In this document: one piece after another, positions 1 through 61,569 of the stretch
Layout: every line of letters begins with the position of its first letter
How positions within the stretch are numbered: position 1 is the stretch's first letter
NCBI RefSeq assembly: GCF_964204645.1
Contig: NC_134033.1
Coordinates: 14,200,155 to 14,264,154, forward strand
Origin: Tubulanus polymorphus
Lineage: Eukaryota; Nemertea; Palaeonemertea; Tubulaniformes; Tubulanidae
Length of the DNA stretch: 64,000 nt
Direction: 5' to 3'
The notes under the pieces: generated by a model
The model's input: only the letters and a program-made list of their open reading frames with translations
The model's database searches: none
What the model was told of the DNA's origin: nothing
Position numbers and translations under genes: made by a program

Positions 1-763
1 TAAACAATAATAGATCGAGTTAAAAAATGCGCCCTTTCGCAAGAGAGAGAGAGAAAGGTTAATCGTACAATGTATTTACAGCAACAACAAAAAATATCGA
101 AGCAACAAAAAAAAAACAAATCACTTAGATATCCCACTGAATACATGTTTTAAAGTATGAAATGTAAACATCTTTTTTTTTATCAGTTTCTTTGATCAGT
201 TACTCAAGTTATAGACGACATATTGCGATAACAACTTTTTCTCACTATCGAGAAGTACATTCCATGAAATCTTAAACTATTCAGAATATATGCACACACA
301 TAATATAGACATCACTTGCTCTAAATCATTCGATGCTATATGAAGCGTTAAGCCCAATTAATTCTACATAACATGAATATTATTGAGTCGCGATATATTA
401 AGTATGTAGAGTCAATATTGTCATATTTTCAATTGCAAACATCATTTTTCTGATGACGAAATACGTTAAATCTTACATCGAAATAGGCTTCAAAAACTTT
501 CGTGCATTTGAGCACATCTGCACAGTCGAGACATCAAAAAAGTCTCAAGATTGGCCTCAAGTCGTTTGTTATGTTTGCAATCAGAAACCAAAATGAACTT
601 ACATTATTAGATCAGTAACAGAACAAACACTTAGCTTAAACTGGTCTTATGTTATCAGATTGGTTTTAGACTGGCTCGAACAGCTAGAGAACCCAGAATG
701 AGCTTTAGACTGGTTTTAAATCTAAGCCTCGATTACCGAACTGGGTGATGACAACTCAATAAT
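1..763. other. POLR2A 3' flank, no gene seen
   Basis: AT-rich sequence downstream of the POLR2A stop codon, presumably including its 3' UTR. I find no AATAAA or ATTAAA on the minus strand here. Positions about 620-735 resemble a decayed copy of the AAGACTGGTCTTAAG foldback element seen intact at 37950 and 53386. Confidence 0.4.
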
Positions 764-20116
<19,353 letters not shown>

Positions 20117-21600
20117 TTTGTTTCACTCTGAGTTTCACAATCAACCAACCGAGCGACGACGCAATTTAATTCTTCAACTTGAAATATCTATCCGACAAAA
20201 AGTCGAATTCCAGTGAAATAACGACGATTCGACGCCGCCGCGTATATCTCAGCTAATTTTACACAGATTTTAATCGCTTTCGGTGTAATTATGAAAAACA
20301 GTAGCATGGAAGTTCGTTTCTTGGGTGTGCTGCTGTCGCCCGCTCAGGGCTTTCTGAGCTATGTGGGGCTGGTCCGCGCTATTTATAACAATTGACGCTG
20401 GTTCTGCTAAATATCTACCGAAACCGTCTAAACCGCTACTAAGTTCACGAGTCCGCAAATCGCGAGTATTTCGTTTTGGAGTCCGACGTTACGCGTACAA
20501 GAATCGAGTCCGACGCCGACACGGTGCAAGTATACTGATCGCCTGGAAGTATATGCCATATTCACGAAGCACTGCGTCAAAAGTTACGGGCGAAATTACT
20601 AACACGTTTACAACCTGTGCTCCGTGAGACTTCACACGTACGTGTGAATTTTACGGGCACGTAGGCTACAAAATGCCTGTCGCGGCCCGCTTAGCCCCTG
20701 GTCTCCCCCGTCACGACGAATGGATGGCCATATACCCGAAGTTGAAAATGAGCTATTCAAAAACCGTCTCCGATTTAGTTGATCTACGAACAGCAAGTGT
20801 TTGAAATCGGTTAAGAGGTACCCTTTTTGTCTAAGGAAAGAGTAGACCTCAGAAAAGGGCACTGTAACCAGCCATGAAGCGGCGGGGGGATACCAATAAC
20901 ACCGGCCCGAAAACTAACACAATGATTTATTTCATCAATTAAACAATCTCCGTCATAGTGATCTACACCCTAAAAGGAAGTACTTTAAAATCAGTACGCC
21001 TAGGGTGTTAAATTATGGTATATGCTAATAAAACGCACTACAGTTTGACTTAAGAAACGAGAAATTTATTTTAATTTCAACCTTAACCTTAAAGAAAAAA
21101 GTAATGAACGCATTTTAGACCAGATTTTGTAGATTCAGATCCAGGGTCAGACTTAGCAATAATCGCAATAACCGTCCGGCCAACATTTTCGTTTGGTCCT
21201 GCTTTCATCGCGTTTGTCTTCGTCTGCTAAAATCATCGTCCAGACGGACGCCAATACAGCATAGGTTAAAACGACGTCAAATAATCGGCCTGAAAAACGT
21301 GAGAAAACTACTGAGACTGCCAAAATAATATCATGCCTGCTGTCAATTTGAGTGTGGTGTGAAACAGAGTGTGGTTTGGTGTAAGAGGGTGGCGTGAAGA
21401 TCTTAATAGGTTTAGTACATGTCCATGCGTTCCTCGGATCCTGGATGTTTGTATTGTGGTACAATTATCACAATTCAAAATGGTTTCCAAATGATAAGAA
21501 TCATTATCATCAGTCTAACACAGATAAGTACAACTATTTTCGTAGGGCCATTTGTTGTTCTCTGTATTCTTAATTGGAGTGTCGACGGAAATCGAACCCA
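20117..21600. other. POLR2A upstream region, presumed promoter
   Basis: Immediately 5' of the POLR2A start codon. I see no TATA box. Short open frames at 20361-20627 (plus) and 20632-20862 (minus) resemble no family I know and have no clear splice partners. A promoter must lie here if 20114-20116 is the first coding exon, but no element can be pinned down. Confidence 0.35.
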
Positions 21601-21626
21601 GTAACAGTGATATAAATGCTATTAGG

Positions 21627-21750
21627 GCGCGGTCTCATGAACAATTTAAAGCTTAAAACAAACAGTTGAGATTGAATTGTCCTCATTGAAAACAATGAGA
21701 AATCGATAGGTATTAGACCAAATATTTGGGTTTATCGTGAAACTGGGAAT
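21627..21750. mobile_element. Worn GGGTCAGTTTC-type foldback element
   Basis: Diverged relative of 4137 and 15660: TCTCATGAACAATTTAAAGC, GTTGAGATTGAATTGTCCTC, and ATCGTGAAACTGGGA at the end. Confidence 0.5.
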
Positions 21751-24700
21751 TTCGTTTGTACCTAAGTGGGCGTCAACTGTCTCTCTCGACTACATAGTTT
21801 TGTATAAAATTACGTGTATTGGCTCCGTGCCCTTTCAAAACCTGTGAAATGGTCAAGTTTGGGCTCAGATCCACCGCTGCTGTTTAAGATCCAACCATCT
21901 ATCAGTTTATCAAAACTATGCCCGTAATAAAGCGTGTACAATATGAAAAATTACCACTTACTTATCATATTTCTGGATTACGAAATCGGAATATGTGTGA
22001 ACAAATCAAAACGACAAATTGCCAATGCCTGAAATTAATACCAAATTTAAAATAAGAGTCCGTTCTATAAACGGCACTACATTTTTATTGATATATACAG
22101 GTACCTCTCTTTTGAGATTTTAAGGCTGAATTTCATCACAATCAATGAGCAAATTGTTAGAAATAGTGCGGAAAATCAATCCAAGAAGATGAGCTGAATT
22201 TTTCATATGATCAGATATTCTTAAAATTGATAATGTATCTGTATCCAGTAGCCTATTAATAAGATTTAGCTTTCCCATTACTTACGGTTAGGTTCCTGGC
22301 GGTGTTATTGTGATGGCTGCTGCTGTGATGTTTGACAGCTGATATAGAAAGAACCCTTATTGACGCGAAACGAATATCGAACACGTTACTGTTTACAGAA
22401 CTGTTCGACTTTTCGTGAACAAATATCAGAAATTTGAATTGAGGAGCAGGTGATGAAATGTGACCCTTCGATGTTAGAACTTCTATATTTGACTACACAT
22501 TTTGACAGCATCTATGGATATCTATTTTTCTATATATTCAAAGCAGGTGCAGTTGTACATTTTCCCACCACAGTAGCCTATCATTATGACGATACCCTTT
22601 AGTCAAAAGTAGTTTAAAACGGTATTTCAGTATGGCCCAGGTGTGGTTATGTACTAGGAGCATTGCGCCTGGACATGGTCCAGCAGCACCCATGTAGTAC
22701 ATGGCCAAACTTGGTCCGGTATTCACTGGGACCAATGAGACGTGGGACCAATGAGATGTGGGACTATCGAGCAGACTGCATGAAGTCAGTGAAAGTTCAT
22801 TTGGAAGAACGGCGTTCAAATTTCGCCTGAGGGGAAGGATGGGCCCAGGCAGCAGATTGATACGTTCTGTAGAAGTCGAAAAGGTCCTAGAATGAATAGC
22901 ATTTCCACGAGATGAATTCCTTTGCACTTTCCTCATCATTTCCATGTAGAACATAACCTATCATCAGTGCCCGCCATATTTACTATGCCTCCTGTGCTGG
23001 AACATTCACGTTTCCTTCTATCTTAACACTACCTCCTGGGCTAGAGCAAAAATCCGTAAAACATAAATTCAAGCGAACGATCGTAGCGTTTTGTCTTTTT
23101 TGTTAATTTTATATTTTTTATTTTTATAGGACCTTTAAGTAAAATCACATTTCAGCTGCAAAATAAAAAAAAGAAGAAACGTCCAATGATATATTATATG
23201 ACAATATAATAGGACAACTCATATTCGGTATTCTTTAAACCATTTATCAATCGTATTATTTCGTGTGTAACTTTAATAACTATCTTAAAACAATTTCATC
23301 AATACTAAACAGCAATGAAAACGAAATAACTCAAGACTATATATAGAAAATATATGTATACAAGTATATATCTACGTCCACTTGTAGCGGTTTTTAACAT
23401 AGCGATAAAACAGACCAGCCATAGAAAATAATTCATGTACATTATTTTGTTTCTGGCCTTTACGCGAGTAATCTGAAATTATTACTGACCGAATCTTTAT
23501 GGAAGACAAAATATTTCGAGCCGATTCTGCTTTGGACGTTCGGAGTTTTTTTTTCAAAATTCCAATCATTGCACGATAAGCGAGAACAAAAAATAAAAAC
23601 ACGTTTTTCATTGCATAGTTCGATAATGTGCTAGAAAATCCCAGCAGGTGTCGCTCGCGCGCTGAAGCAGACGCAGACGAACGCACGAATAGAAAAACAG
23701 TTTCGAAGAATGACAGTTTCTTCCAGAATTTTCTTGTTAGATTTACTTGCTTTCAGGTTACAACGTATTTCACTTATCTTAACGACAATTCACTACTTAG
23801 GTAAATCGATGGAAAACGCAGTTTCGAAAATCTCTAGGAGTTAAACACAGAGAATAAGCAGTTGAGCGTAATTTGCATAGTTTATGTAAATTTTTTGCAT
23901 AGATTATGTAAATTTCATCGATCGGAGCAAGAAACAACTTCTTTCATACGCGGTACATTGTTAGTTACCGATTTCATAACAAGGTGTAACAAACTTTTAT
24001 TTACAATTAAAAATATCATATGCACGGCGGGAGATATATTGAAAAATGTTCCATTTCAAAAATTCAACAACGGAATTTATCGCTAGAAACGAGAAATTCG
24101 TGTTCGCAAAACACCGATCAAAATAGCACCTTTTTTTATACAGACGATCGAAATTTTCAACTTTCATTTTCGAAGCAGTGGGCGGAGGTTTTTGAAACAT
24201 CGAGCACAAATCTCTCTCGCCATCGCTCACATAATACACATAACGCACGTACAGAGAAAAACTGGCGACAAAAACAATTTTGAGCATATCTCGTAGAAAT
24301 AACGTTAAAAACTGTGCATCGCAGACGTATTGTCTTTTCAAGAATTTTACTCATAAATCCAACAACTGATAATACGCATACAGAACATTGCAATACAAAA
24401 CGAACACGGCAATTTTTTTTCCAAGTGCACTATTTCCGGGCAACGAAAACCAAGAATACAAAATACGTTTTTGTGCATGAAATCAGATTACGCTGATACC
24501 GATCTGTAGACTGGATTCACCCCTTTTGATCATGTGTTCAGGACTTCACCCGAGACATTCCTAATCGGAAATGCTGAATTACTGGATCAATGAAATGCTC
24601 TATGTTTTTGAAGTCACATTTCATTTCATTCATTCCATTTTATTGTATTCTTAACCTATAATGTTGTTTTCTAAAATATCCTTAACTGTAAAGCTCCTTA

Positions 24701-25100
24701 GAACCATCAGCAATAAGGCGCTGTATAAGTTTTTAAATGGCGATAATAAAAATTGACATCGTCCCCCACTTACGCATGAGAATGGTGAGTAAAAAGGGTG
24801 GTTCCAGGCTGCAGTTCGATACCTACATGAACTCATCAAAAGAAACAGCCAAGTTACACGTCGAACACATGTCTAAATCATAATAAAAGTTACTGACGCT
24901 GATAACAATAACAGTATTATTACGATGAAATATGAGTTCATGGAATGAAGGTTATTGGTAATAAAAGATGACCAGCGATGATGACGGCGATGATAAGATG
25001 ACGTTTCATGTCGAGTAAGAGGTAGACAATACTTTTTTTAAAAATGTTGCTCACTTGGCATCCGTACGACATGCCCGTAACTACTAACTACTACGCGCGC
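21751..25100. other. Intergenic, no gene recognised
   Basis: 3.3 kb between POLR2A and YAP. A 138-codon frame at 22538-22954 (minus) and shorter ones have no recognisable motif. About 24520-24600 is a partial core-repeat copy (GTGTTCAGGACTTCACCCGA). Direct repeats of TTTGCATAG are at 23870-23905. It may include part of a long YAP 3' UTR. Confidence 0.4.
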
Positions 25101-25180
25101 GCGATCGACCCCGGCGGGGGGATATTCGAACCGGACAGAGACTAAACCGCTGCTTACTCTGATCGAGTATCAGCCGAACA

Positions 25181-25290
25181 TGACGTCATCGTTAGCCAAT
25201 CAGACGAGGCGTTTAGTCAGTCATATTTCTACTATGGAAAAGCAAGTATAAAACGCGAAATTTGATCGGTAGGGTCTGCTGCAGTCTATC
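25181..25290 (+). promoter_or_regulatory. Promoter-like cluster: CRE, CCAAT box, TATA box
   Basis: On the plus strand, a perfect CRE TGACGTCA (25181-25188) is followed by CCAAT (25196-25200) and TATAAAA (25247-25253). The spacing is normal for a Pol II core promoter, with a start expected near 25275-25285. No open frame or recognisable RNA lies downstream. It could drive a non-coding RNA, be a transposon promoter, or be chance. Confidence 0.35.
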
Positions 25291-25322
25291 CGGTTCGAAT
25301 TACCCGCTAGGGCAGACGGCGA

Positions 25323-25390
25323 CGACTAATTAGCATATTTGCGACTACTAATCAGCATATCATTAACTACTAATTAGCATATTTGAAGTG
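25323..25390 (+). repeat. Three copies of ACTAATTAGCATAT
   Basis: GACTAATTAGCATATTTG, ACTAATCAGCATATCATT and ACTAATTAGCATATTTG follow each other at about 28-bp spacing just downstream of the promoter-like cluster. They include homeodomain-like TAATTA cores. Confidence 0.6.
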
Positions 25391-26224
25391 TAAGTTCATA
25401 CTAGGCAACAAAATCCGTATCGAAAAACTGGCATTGAAATCAAAAATCGAATTCAAACACGGTGGCTGGCTTTTTACGAGGCAGCGTACAGATAACACTC
25501 AAAATCAAATACCGGTGTGAACAGAAAAAAGGTCGGTGTCTACTCCTTTTACTAACTAAACAAAAAAGAATATTCGGAAAATAAATATTTGGGCAGCTGA
25601 CCCTTGTTCGTCGTTTGCGATAGAATCTAAACACTAGTCGTTATAATGCGCGCGTTATATCTGTAATGCGAAATAAATAATTCGTACAATGCAGATATCA
25701 TCGAACCATTAACGAAACTCGGCTAAATTTAATGATAATAATAATTATGATAATAATAATAATAATTAATTGTTTCTAATCATATCAGTCAATTTGTCAT
25801 GTACAAAAATATGTCGTCGCCTAACTGTTTGTAACTAATGAACATCATGCAAACGTTTCGGGTACAAAAATAATTTACAAATAATTTTTCTCGCTTCTAA
25901 TCGGGGAGACTAATATGTTAAAAATGGCCGACGTTTCAATTGATCATCGAACGGGACAGGGCAAGCGTTTCCGTTATTTTCTCTCTCATTTGGTGGGAAT
26001 ATTAAAACATGTAGATTCGTATACGATTGAAAATGCACGATACAGAAGTCTAACTCGGGGGGCGGTAGGGGGCGTTGGCGAATAGAAGTTAACATACATA
26101 ACAACCGTAACGTAGTTCTGAACATTTCTACGCATCGGAATTTAAAGTAATTCACATTTTTCATGAAGGTATCGACTTACGGCCTGGAACCAGCAGCCCT
26201 CAGACATTCAACATTTACCCCGGT

Positions 26225-26470
26225 AAGATCAAATTTCTACGGGGCTTTAACCGAGACATTTTTCGATAGAAAACGAACTATAAACACCAGGGGGCCAGTT
26301 GCTCAAAAGTTGGTTAAAGATAACCGGCCGTTAAATATCATAGTAACAATGAAATTTCAATTGTCACCATATCAACTATCCACTGGTTAACTCTAACCAA
26401 CTTTTGAGCAACCGGCCCCTGATATTAGACAAACATGAGCACGCTTTCAAAAACTGATAGCCCGCTATTC
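26225..26470 (+). repeat. ~108-bp core repeat split by a foldback MITE
   Basis: GATAGAAAACGAACTATAAA and CACCAG on the left, and ATATTAGAC, GCACGCTTTCAAAAACTGAT on the right, are the two halves of one core-repeat unit. The MITE at 26291-26418 sits between them. Confidence 0.8.
26291..26418. mobile_element. Foldback MITE, GGGGCCAGTTGCTCAAAAG type, nested
   Basis: 128 bp with long inverted ends (GGGGCCAGTTGCTCAAAAGT and ACTTTTGAGCAACCGGCCCC), flanked by CAG and CTG. This is the best copy of its family and lies inside the core repeat. Confidence 0.85.
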
Positions 26471-27084
26471 AAATTGTGATTGTCTGAAGGGGTGGCTTCA
26501 GGCTGCGGATAGATACCTGCATAGCCAATTCTAGACTTTCAGCAGGCTGAACTCAACATTATTGAAATCAACTTGGCAATAATATTAATCTTAATAACAA
26601 TATAACATTACTATAAAGCTCCTTAATTTAATGCTAATAATAGTAATAATAATAATAATGATAATAATCGATACCATTATGTTAATGTGCTTAAACCTCA
26701 TGCATATTCATTAAGATATGTTTGTCCGGCATATTTAGTTCTATACAAACATCAGAATATCCACGAAATGCTGCTGACGATTCGGTCTTCGGATTTTAAA
26801 AAAATTTAGATTTCACGATTTTGTCATCGCGTTTTGAAGAGACTTTTCGTTTTTCGATTGAACTCAAATTTACACACACGCACGAAATCACGTTTTCATC
26901 AATAAATCAAATTCATTAATAATTATAATAATAATCAATATAATAATAAACTATCATAAACTGAATATAAAATATAATATTCATATAATATATCATAATG
27001 CAACCAATCGTAGAAATAATACAGCAATTAAACGTCGTAAATACAAAGACAAGAATAGACTCTGTTTAACATTATCTTTTAGGA

Positions 27085-27520
27085 CAAAATTTGTCTGATT
27101 TGACAGTGATATCCGAGTTGGATGGTACAATAGACTCTGTTCAAGTCAGAGTTTTTTTGATTTGACAGTGATATCGGAGTTGGATGGTACAATAGACTCT
27201 GTTCAAGTCAGAGTTTTTGATTTGACAGTGATATCGGAGTTGGATTGTACAATAGACTCTGTTCAAGTCAGAGTTTTTGATTTGACAGTGATATCCAAGT
27301 TGAATTGTACAATAGACTTTGTTCAAGTCAGAGTTTTTGACTTGAGGGTGATATCCAAGTTGGATTGTACAATAGACTCTGTCCAATTCAGAGTTTTTAA
27401 CTTGAGAATATCTGAGTTGGATGGTACAGTAGACTCCAAGTCGGATTTTTTGACTTGGGAGTAATATGCGACCTCACTTAAGTCAAACCTTCTGACTCGG
27501 GGGGTGATATCCGAGTTGGA
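27085..27520. repeat. ~60-bp minisatellite GATATC-GAGTTGGATGGTACAA
   Basis: Six to seven units containing GTGATATCGGAGTTGGATGG, TACAATAGACTCTGTTCAAG and TCAGAGTTTTTGA. Units match those of the array at 31480-32010 in YAP intron 4. The open frames across it on both strands are repeat-derived. Confidence 0.9.
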
Positions 27521-27894
27521 TTGAAAGGTTGATCCCACTTGATTCAGATCTTTTTGGACGATCAATATTTGTCCCGAAGTAAGAGTATGTCTATATGTAC
27601 GCAACTCATCGATAAAACTGTCAACCGTTATTTTTCGCATATCTTAAGGAGGCTACTTTTCGAAAATCATCGACCAAAGTTCAAAATACCGAGAAAATGC
27701 ATCCTTTTTAGCCGGAAATTCGAATTGTTGGGGGGGGGGAGTGTGGATTTGACGTTAAGATGCGGCAACGTATTCATACTATACACGAAAACAACAAACA
27801 GGCCTAATTTACACAAAGATTACAGGCAGGCGGCGGGCGGGCAGGCGGGCGGGACAAAAAACTCTTCTAATTGATAATGTCGTTACAAAGTGAC

Positions 27895-27900
27895 TTTATT
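27895..27900 (-). terminator. Candidate poly(A) signal for YAP
   Basis: AATAAA on the minus strand is the first canonical hexamer I find downstream of the YAP stop codon, about 2.5 kb away, with a short T/G-rich stretch after it. A signal closer in with a variant hexamer is possible. Confidence 0.25.
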
Positions 27901-28399
27901 AAAAATATAGATTCTTTACTTCTCGAATTTTTTATGAAAAGTTTTTTTTTTTTAATGCGTTTTTTTCTTCTTTCGTTTCATCGGGTTTTTTTTTTTTGTG
28001 TAATTTTTTTCATTATTTAATCTTGCTTACATTTCTTGGAAAAAATCATTTACGTATTTACTTATATATCATTATCATTATTTTACCACTAGTTTTTAAG
28101 TTAGTTCCCTGATTTTTGTTTTTCGTAGCAGAAAATTTCGCCGACGAACGACGAGGGGTTTCGCGCCCGAACCACTGTTCGTTGTGTCGAGAGACGAAAA
28201 AATGATAATAACAATTGCGACGGACACCGGCCGCTAGAGGGCGCTGCAGCGTACGCCCTCGGCGACGACGGCGGCGGAGCGTCTTTTTTCGGAACGTGCT
28301 TTCGACATTTCTTCAGCAGTTTAACATGGATCACATATTTACAAGCATCAATCAGCAGCCAGCGGCCCGCGACCCTCGGATTATCAGAATATTGATGTG

Positions 28400-28800
28400 A
28401 CAACATGTGTTCAGCGCTTCACCCGAGACATCTTTAGTTTAAAATGAACTACGAACACCAGACATTTTATAAGCTCACTTTCAAAAACTGATCGTCCACA
28501 CTTCACATGTGATCAGTGCTTCACCTCCGACATTTTAACCATGTTACTTTCCGTAGACAAATGAAATGATTCGATTGAAGTAAAGCTCACAATTACGAAG
28601 AAAAACTAAGAAAGTGGTGATGTTTCAACTGAATTCTATGAGCCATATTCAAAATTCATAGAATTGAGTTGATACGTCATTAATATCTTAATTTTCTCTT
28701 CAAAAACATGAGTGTATTCTTCAATTTTGCGCGTAATTGAAAACGAACTGCATGTTCAAACACCAGATATTTTATCAGCACACTTTCAAACCCGGATCGT
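28400..28800 (+). repeat. ~108-bp core repeat fragments
   Basis: Two separated partial units: GTGTTCAGCGCTTCACCCGA...GATCGTCCACACTTCACATG at 28408-28510, and AATTGAAAACGAACTGCATG...CAGCACACTTTCAAA at 28735-28790. Confidence 0.65.
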
Positions 28801-29835
28801 TCTGAGAGTGGTCGGGCTAAGGCTGCCGATTGACGCCAGCGAAATTTCATCAGAAAGTTTAACAAACGCGGACGTACGCGTCCCGCGATGGCGGAAGACC
28901 CAGCGCCGAACATAATCGTGATCATCACCCGATACGGTTCCGATTTCCGATTTGTTTTTTTTTTCTCCTTTTCAACGACAACAACGTCGATTGTTCCGAG
29001 CAGGAAACAAAGTGAAGAATCCCAGAGTAGCAGAAGACTGACTGTCGCGTTAAAACTTCATACAAAAATATAACGATTTCTGATTTTCTCCAAAATATTT
29101 CCTAGAAAAGTTTCCCTCGAAACTAAGTCAGGGTCTGGCCCCACAAAGCGCGGTGGTTTTGCGTATTGATTTGAGTCCGCTGTTGGACATCGACGTGCCG
29201 AACGTAGCCACAGTCTATCATTAATATATTCTTCATGAATTTTTGAACGCTTCCCTCCTTTGATTTATGAATACATAAGTAACCCACATTACAATTCAAA
29301 TTGGCACGGATGATTCAACTTTTGACCGCAAGAATCAAGGATGAGAATTCGGACAACGTTACCAGATTTCTTCTAAGGTTCAATTCAAATCTATCCGTAA
29401 TTTCTCACACTCAACAAATAACGAATAATAAAAATCGCATCATGTTTGAACTACAAAGATCAATCCGAGTTCATCAATGGACATGATTTGCCGGATGTCT
29501 TCTTCGGGCGGCCAAAATTCTAGATGGAAGTTCATTGAAAATGATCTCAGTTGTCAGTACGCTCGCCTTCTAGCTGGATAGCTGATGGCACGGTCATCAT
29601 TAGGACATATCTCATCCAGTCAACATCGAATTAGGAGACAATTTCGCGAATTTGATCGACTAGCAAGCTGGAGATGAGATACCCACCGCTGGGCGTTTCT
29701 GTGGCCAGACCCTTGTGAATACTTATATTTTAAGTTTCATGTGTATATATACAATAGTTTCCGGCAGGTACTCAAACGATGCGCATATGGAATGATTATA
29801 CATACAACATTATATCATATAAATGGGCCTTTTAC

Positions 29836-29885
<50 letters not shown>

Positions 29886-30194
29886 TATAATTATAATAGT
29901 AATCATAATAATAGATGATTTTTTTTGTATCATATTATACACGAGTGCTGCGCGCGGTAAATAGTAGAATTTTTCAATTTGATTTTTCCGCCGATCGTAA
30001 AAACGGCCGACCATTTCTCGACCGGTAAAACGCCGCCGTAGTTGACGCGGTCGTCATCTCGATCGCGCATGCAGAGACCTCTCGCGATCATTTTCCTCTT
30101 TCGGATTTCATGTACACGATTTTTGCGATTTTCAACTTAATTTATCGCTGTTGATTTTTCGGCTATATAACAAAATCGACAATTTCGAGAATTA
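28801..30194. other. YAP 3' flank or UTR, includes (AAT)n
   Basis: No gene seen. A simple (AAT)n run of about 60 bp lies at 29838-29900. The rest is AT-rich and unrecognised. The segment is probably transcribed as YAP 3' UTR if the poly(A) signal at 27895 is used. Confidence 0.4.
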
Positions 30195-30356
30195 TCCAGC
30201 CGCGCTTGTCCGGCAAGGCGGCTTGACGTATTGATACAATGTTGCGAATTTCGCAAGCGCACGTCGATATATATTCGTTCGTTGTCCATTAATTTGAAAG
30301 AATTCGCGTCGAGATCTCTGCATCGTGACGATTAACGGCGATTCGTATGTATAGAT

Positions 30357-30395
30357 TGCTGTTGTTGTTGTTGTTGTTGCTGCTGCCGCTGCTGC
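30357..30395 (-). repeat. YAP1: GCA/ACA trinucleotide repeat directly after the YAP stop
   Basis: On the transcript strand the TGA is followed by six GCN codons, then six ACA codons. It is in the 3' UTR. Confidence 0.9.
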
Positions 30396-60693
<30,298 letters not shown>

Positions 60694-61161
60694 GATGACC
60701 GCGAAAGTTGCCCGTAGTAAAAAAAAAAAGTTGCACCGCTACCACGACAAATCCTTCAGTTAGAAGTACGACCCTTCATCAACTCGGTAGATGTTGCTGA
60801 AACGAAGTAAATCACGAAATATCCCTAAGAAGCCTGAAGATACCCGCAGCCAGTTATTGCGAGTTTCGACATTGATTTTAGAAACTTTCAATCGTGCCTA
60901 ACAGCACTCTACTTCCTGGTAGTGCTACTACGCTTGCTCAGAAATAGCGCTTTAGAAATCTCCTCGTTCAATTAGCGATATTTACTAAGATAGCTCAAAA
61001 TAGTAATTAGATTCCGCATTTTAGCTAATCCTGTGATTTTGATACTCGGATTTCTCAAAATAATCGCGAAAATGTAAGCTAAGTTTAAGAATTAATGCGC
61101 GATGGTGACCTAGCTAGCGAGAACTACTTTCCGAACGCAACAGGTGCTCGCGATCTGCGTG

Positions 61162-61169
61162 TGACGTCA
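61162..61169. promoter_or_regulatory. CRE palindrome upstream of YAP
   Basis: Perfect TGACGTCA, about 470 bp upstream of the YAP start codon. Confidence 0.35.
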
Positions 61170-61556
61170 CTGTTAGAGTACTGCAAGAGAGGGTCGAGTC
61201 ATAACTATTCCAGGAACCGCAGCACTCCGGACTGAAGAGAGCGCGTACACTTGTAACAGTACGAAAGCTCGATTAGAATTAACACGATATTAACGATAGT
61301 GACAATAATATTTGTTAGAACTTAGAAAGAAAATTGTCACGGTAGGGTCGAAGGTGCTTTTCTTAGATCATTATCAATATCGGACTCGATCATTTTAAGA
61401 CATAATGACCAATTGTTTCTTAGAGACAGAAAACCGGTATAAACCCAAGTGAAACCATATCGCTTATCTTGGCCAGTTAAACGTGTGATAGCCGATAATA
61501 TGCGCATGCTTATAACAGGCCACCGGTCTCCATTCATGATTAAGTTACGACTCTGA

Positions 61557-61569
61557 TGACGTCATTCCA
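61557..61569 (+). promoter_or_regulatory. CRE overlapping an M-CAT/TEAD motif
   Basis: TGACGTCATTCCA: a perfect CRE (CREB/ATF, or AP-1-like) sharing bases with CATTCCA, the TEAD-binding M-CAT core. Located about 865 bp upstream of the YAP start codon. Confidence 0.35.

Noticed and set aside
22538-22954. 138-codon minus-strand frame in the intergenic region
   Set aside because: No recognisable domain, motif or splice partner; composition is not distinctive. Kept as non-coding.
25100-25145. TTCGAA-containing T-arm-like sequence on the minus strand
   Set aside because: The flanking bases do not form a T stem and no A box is at the right distance.
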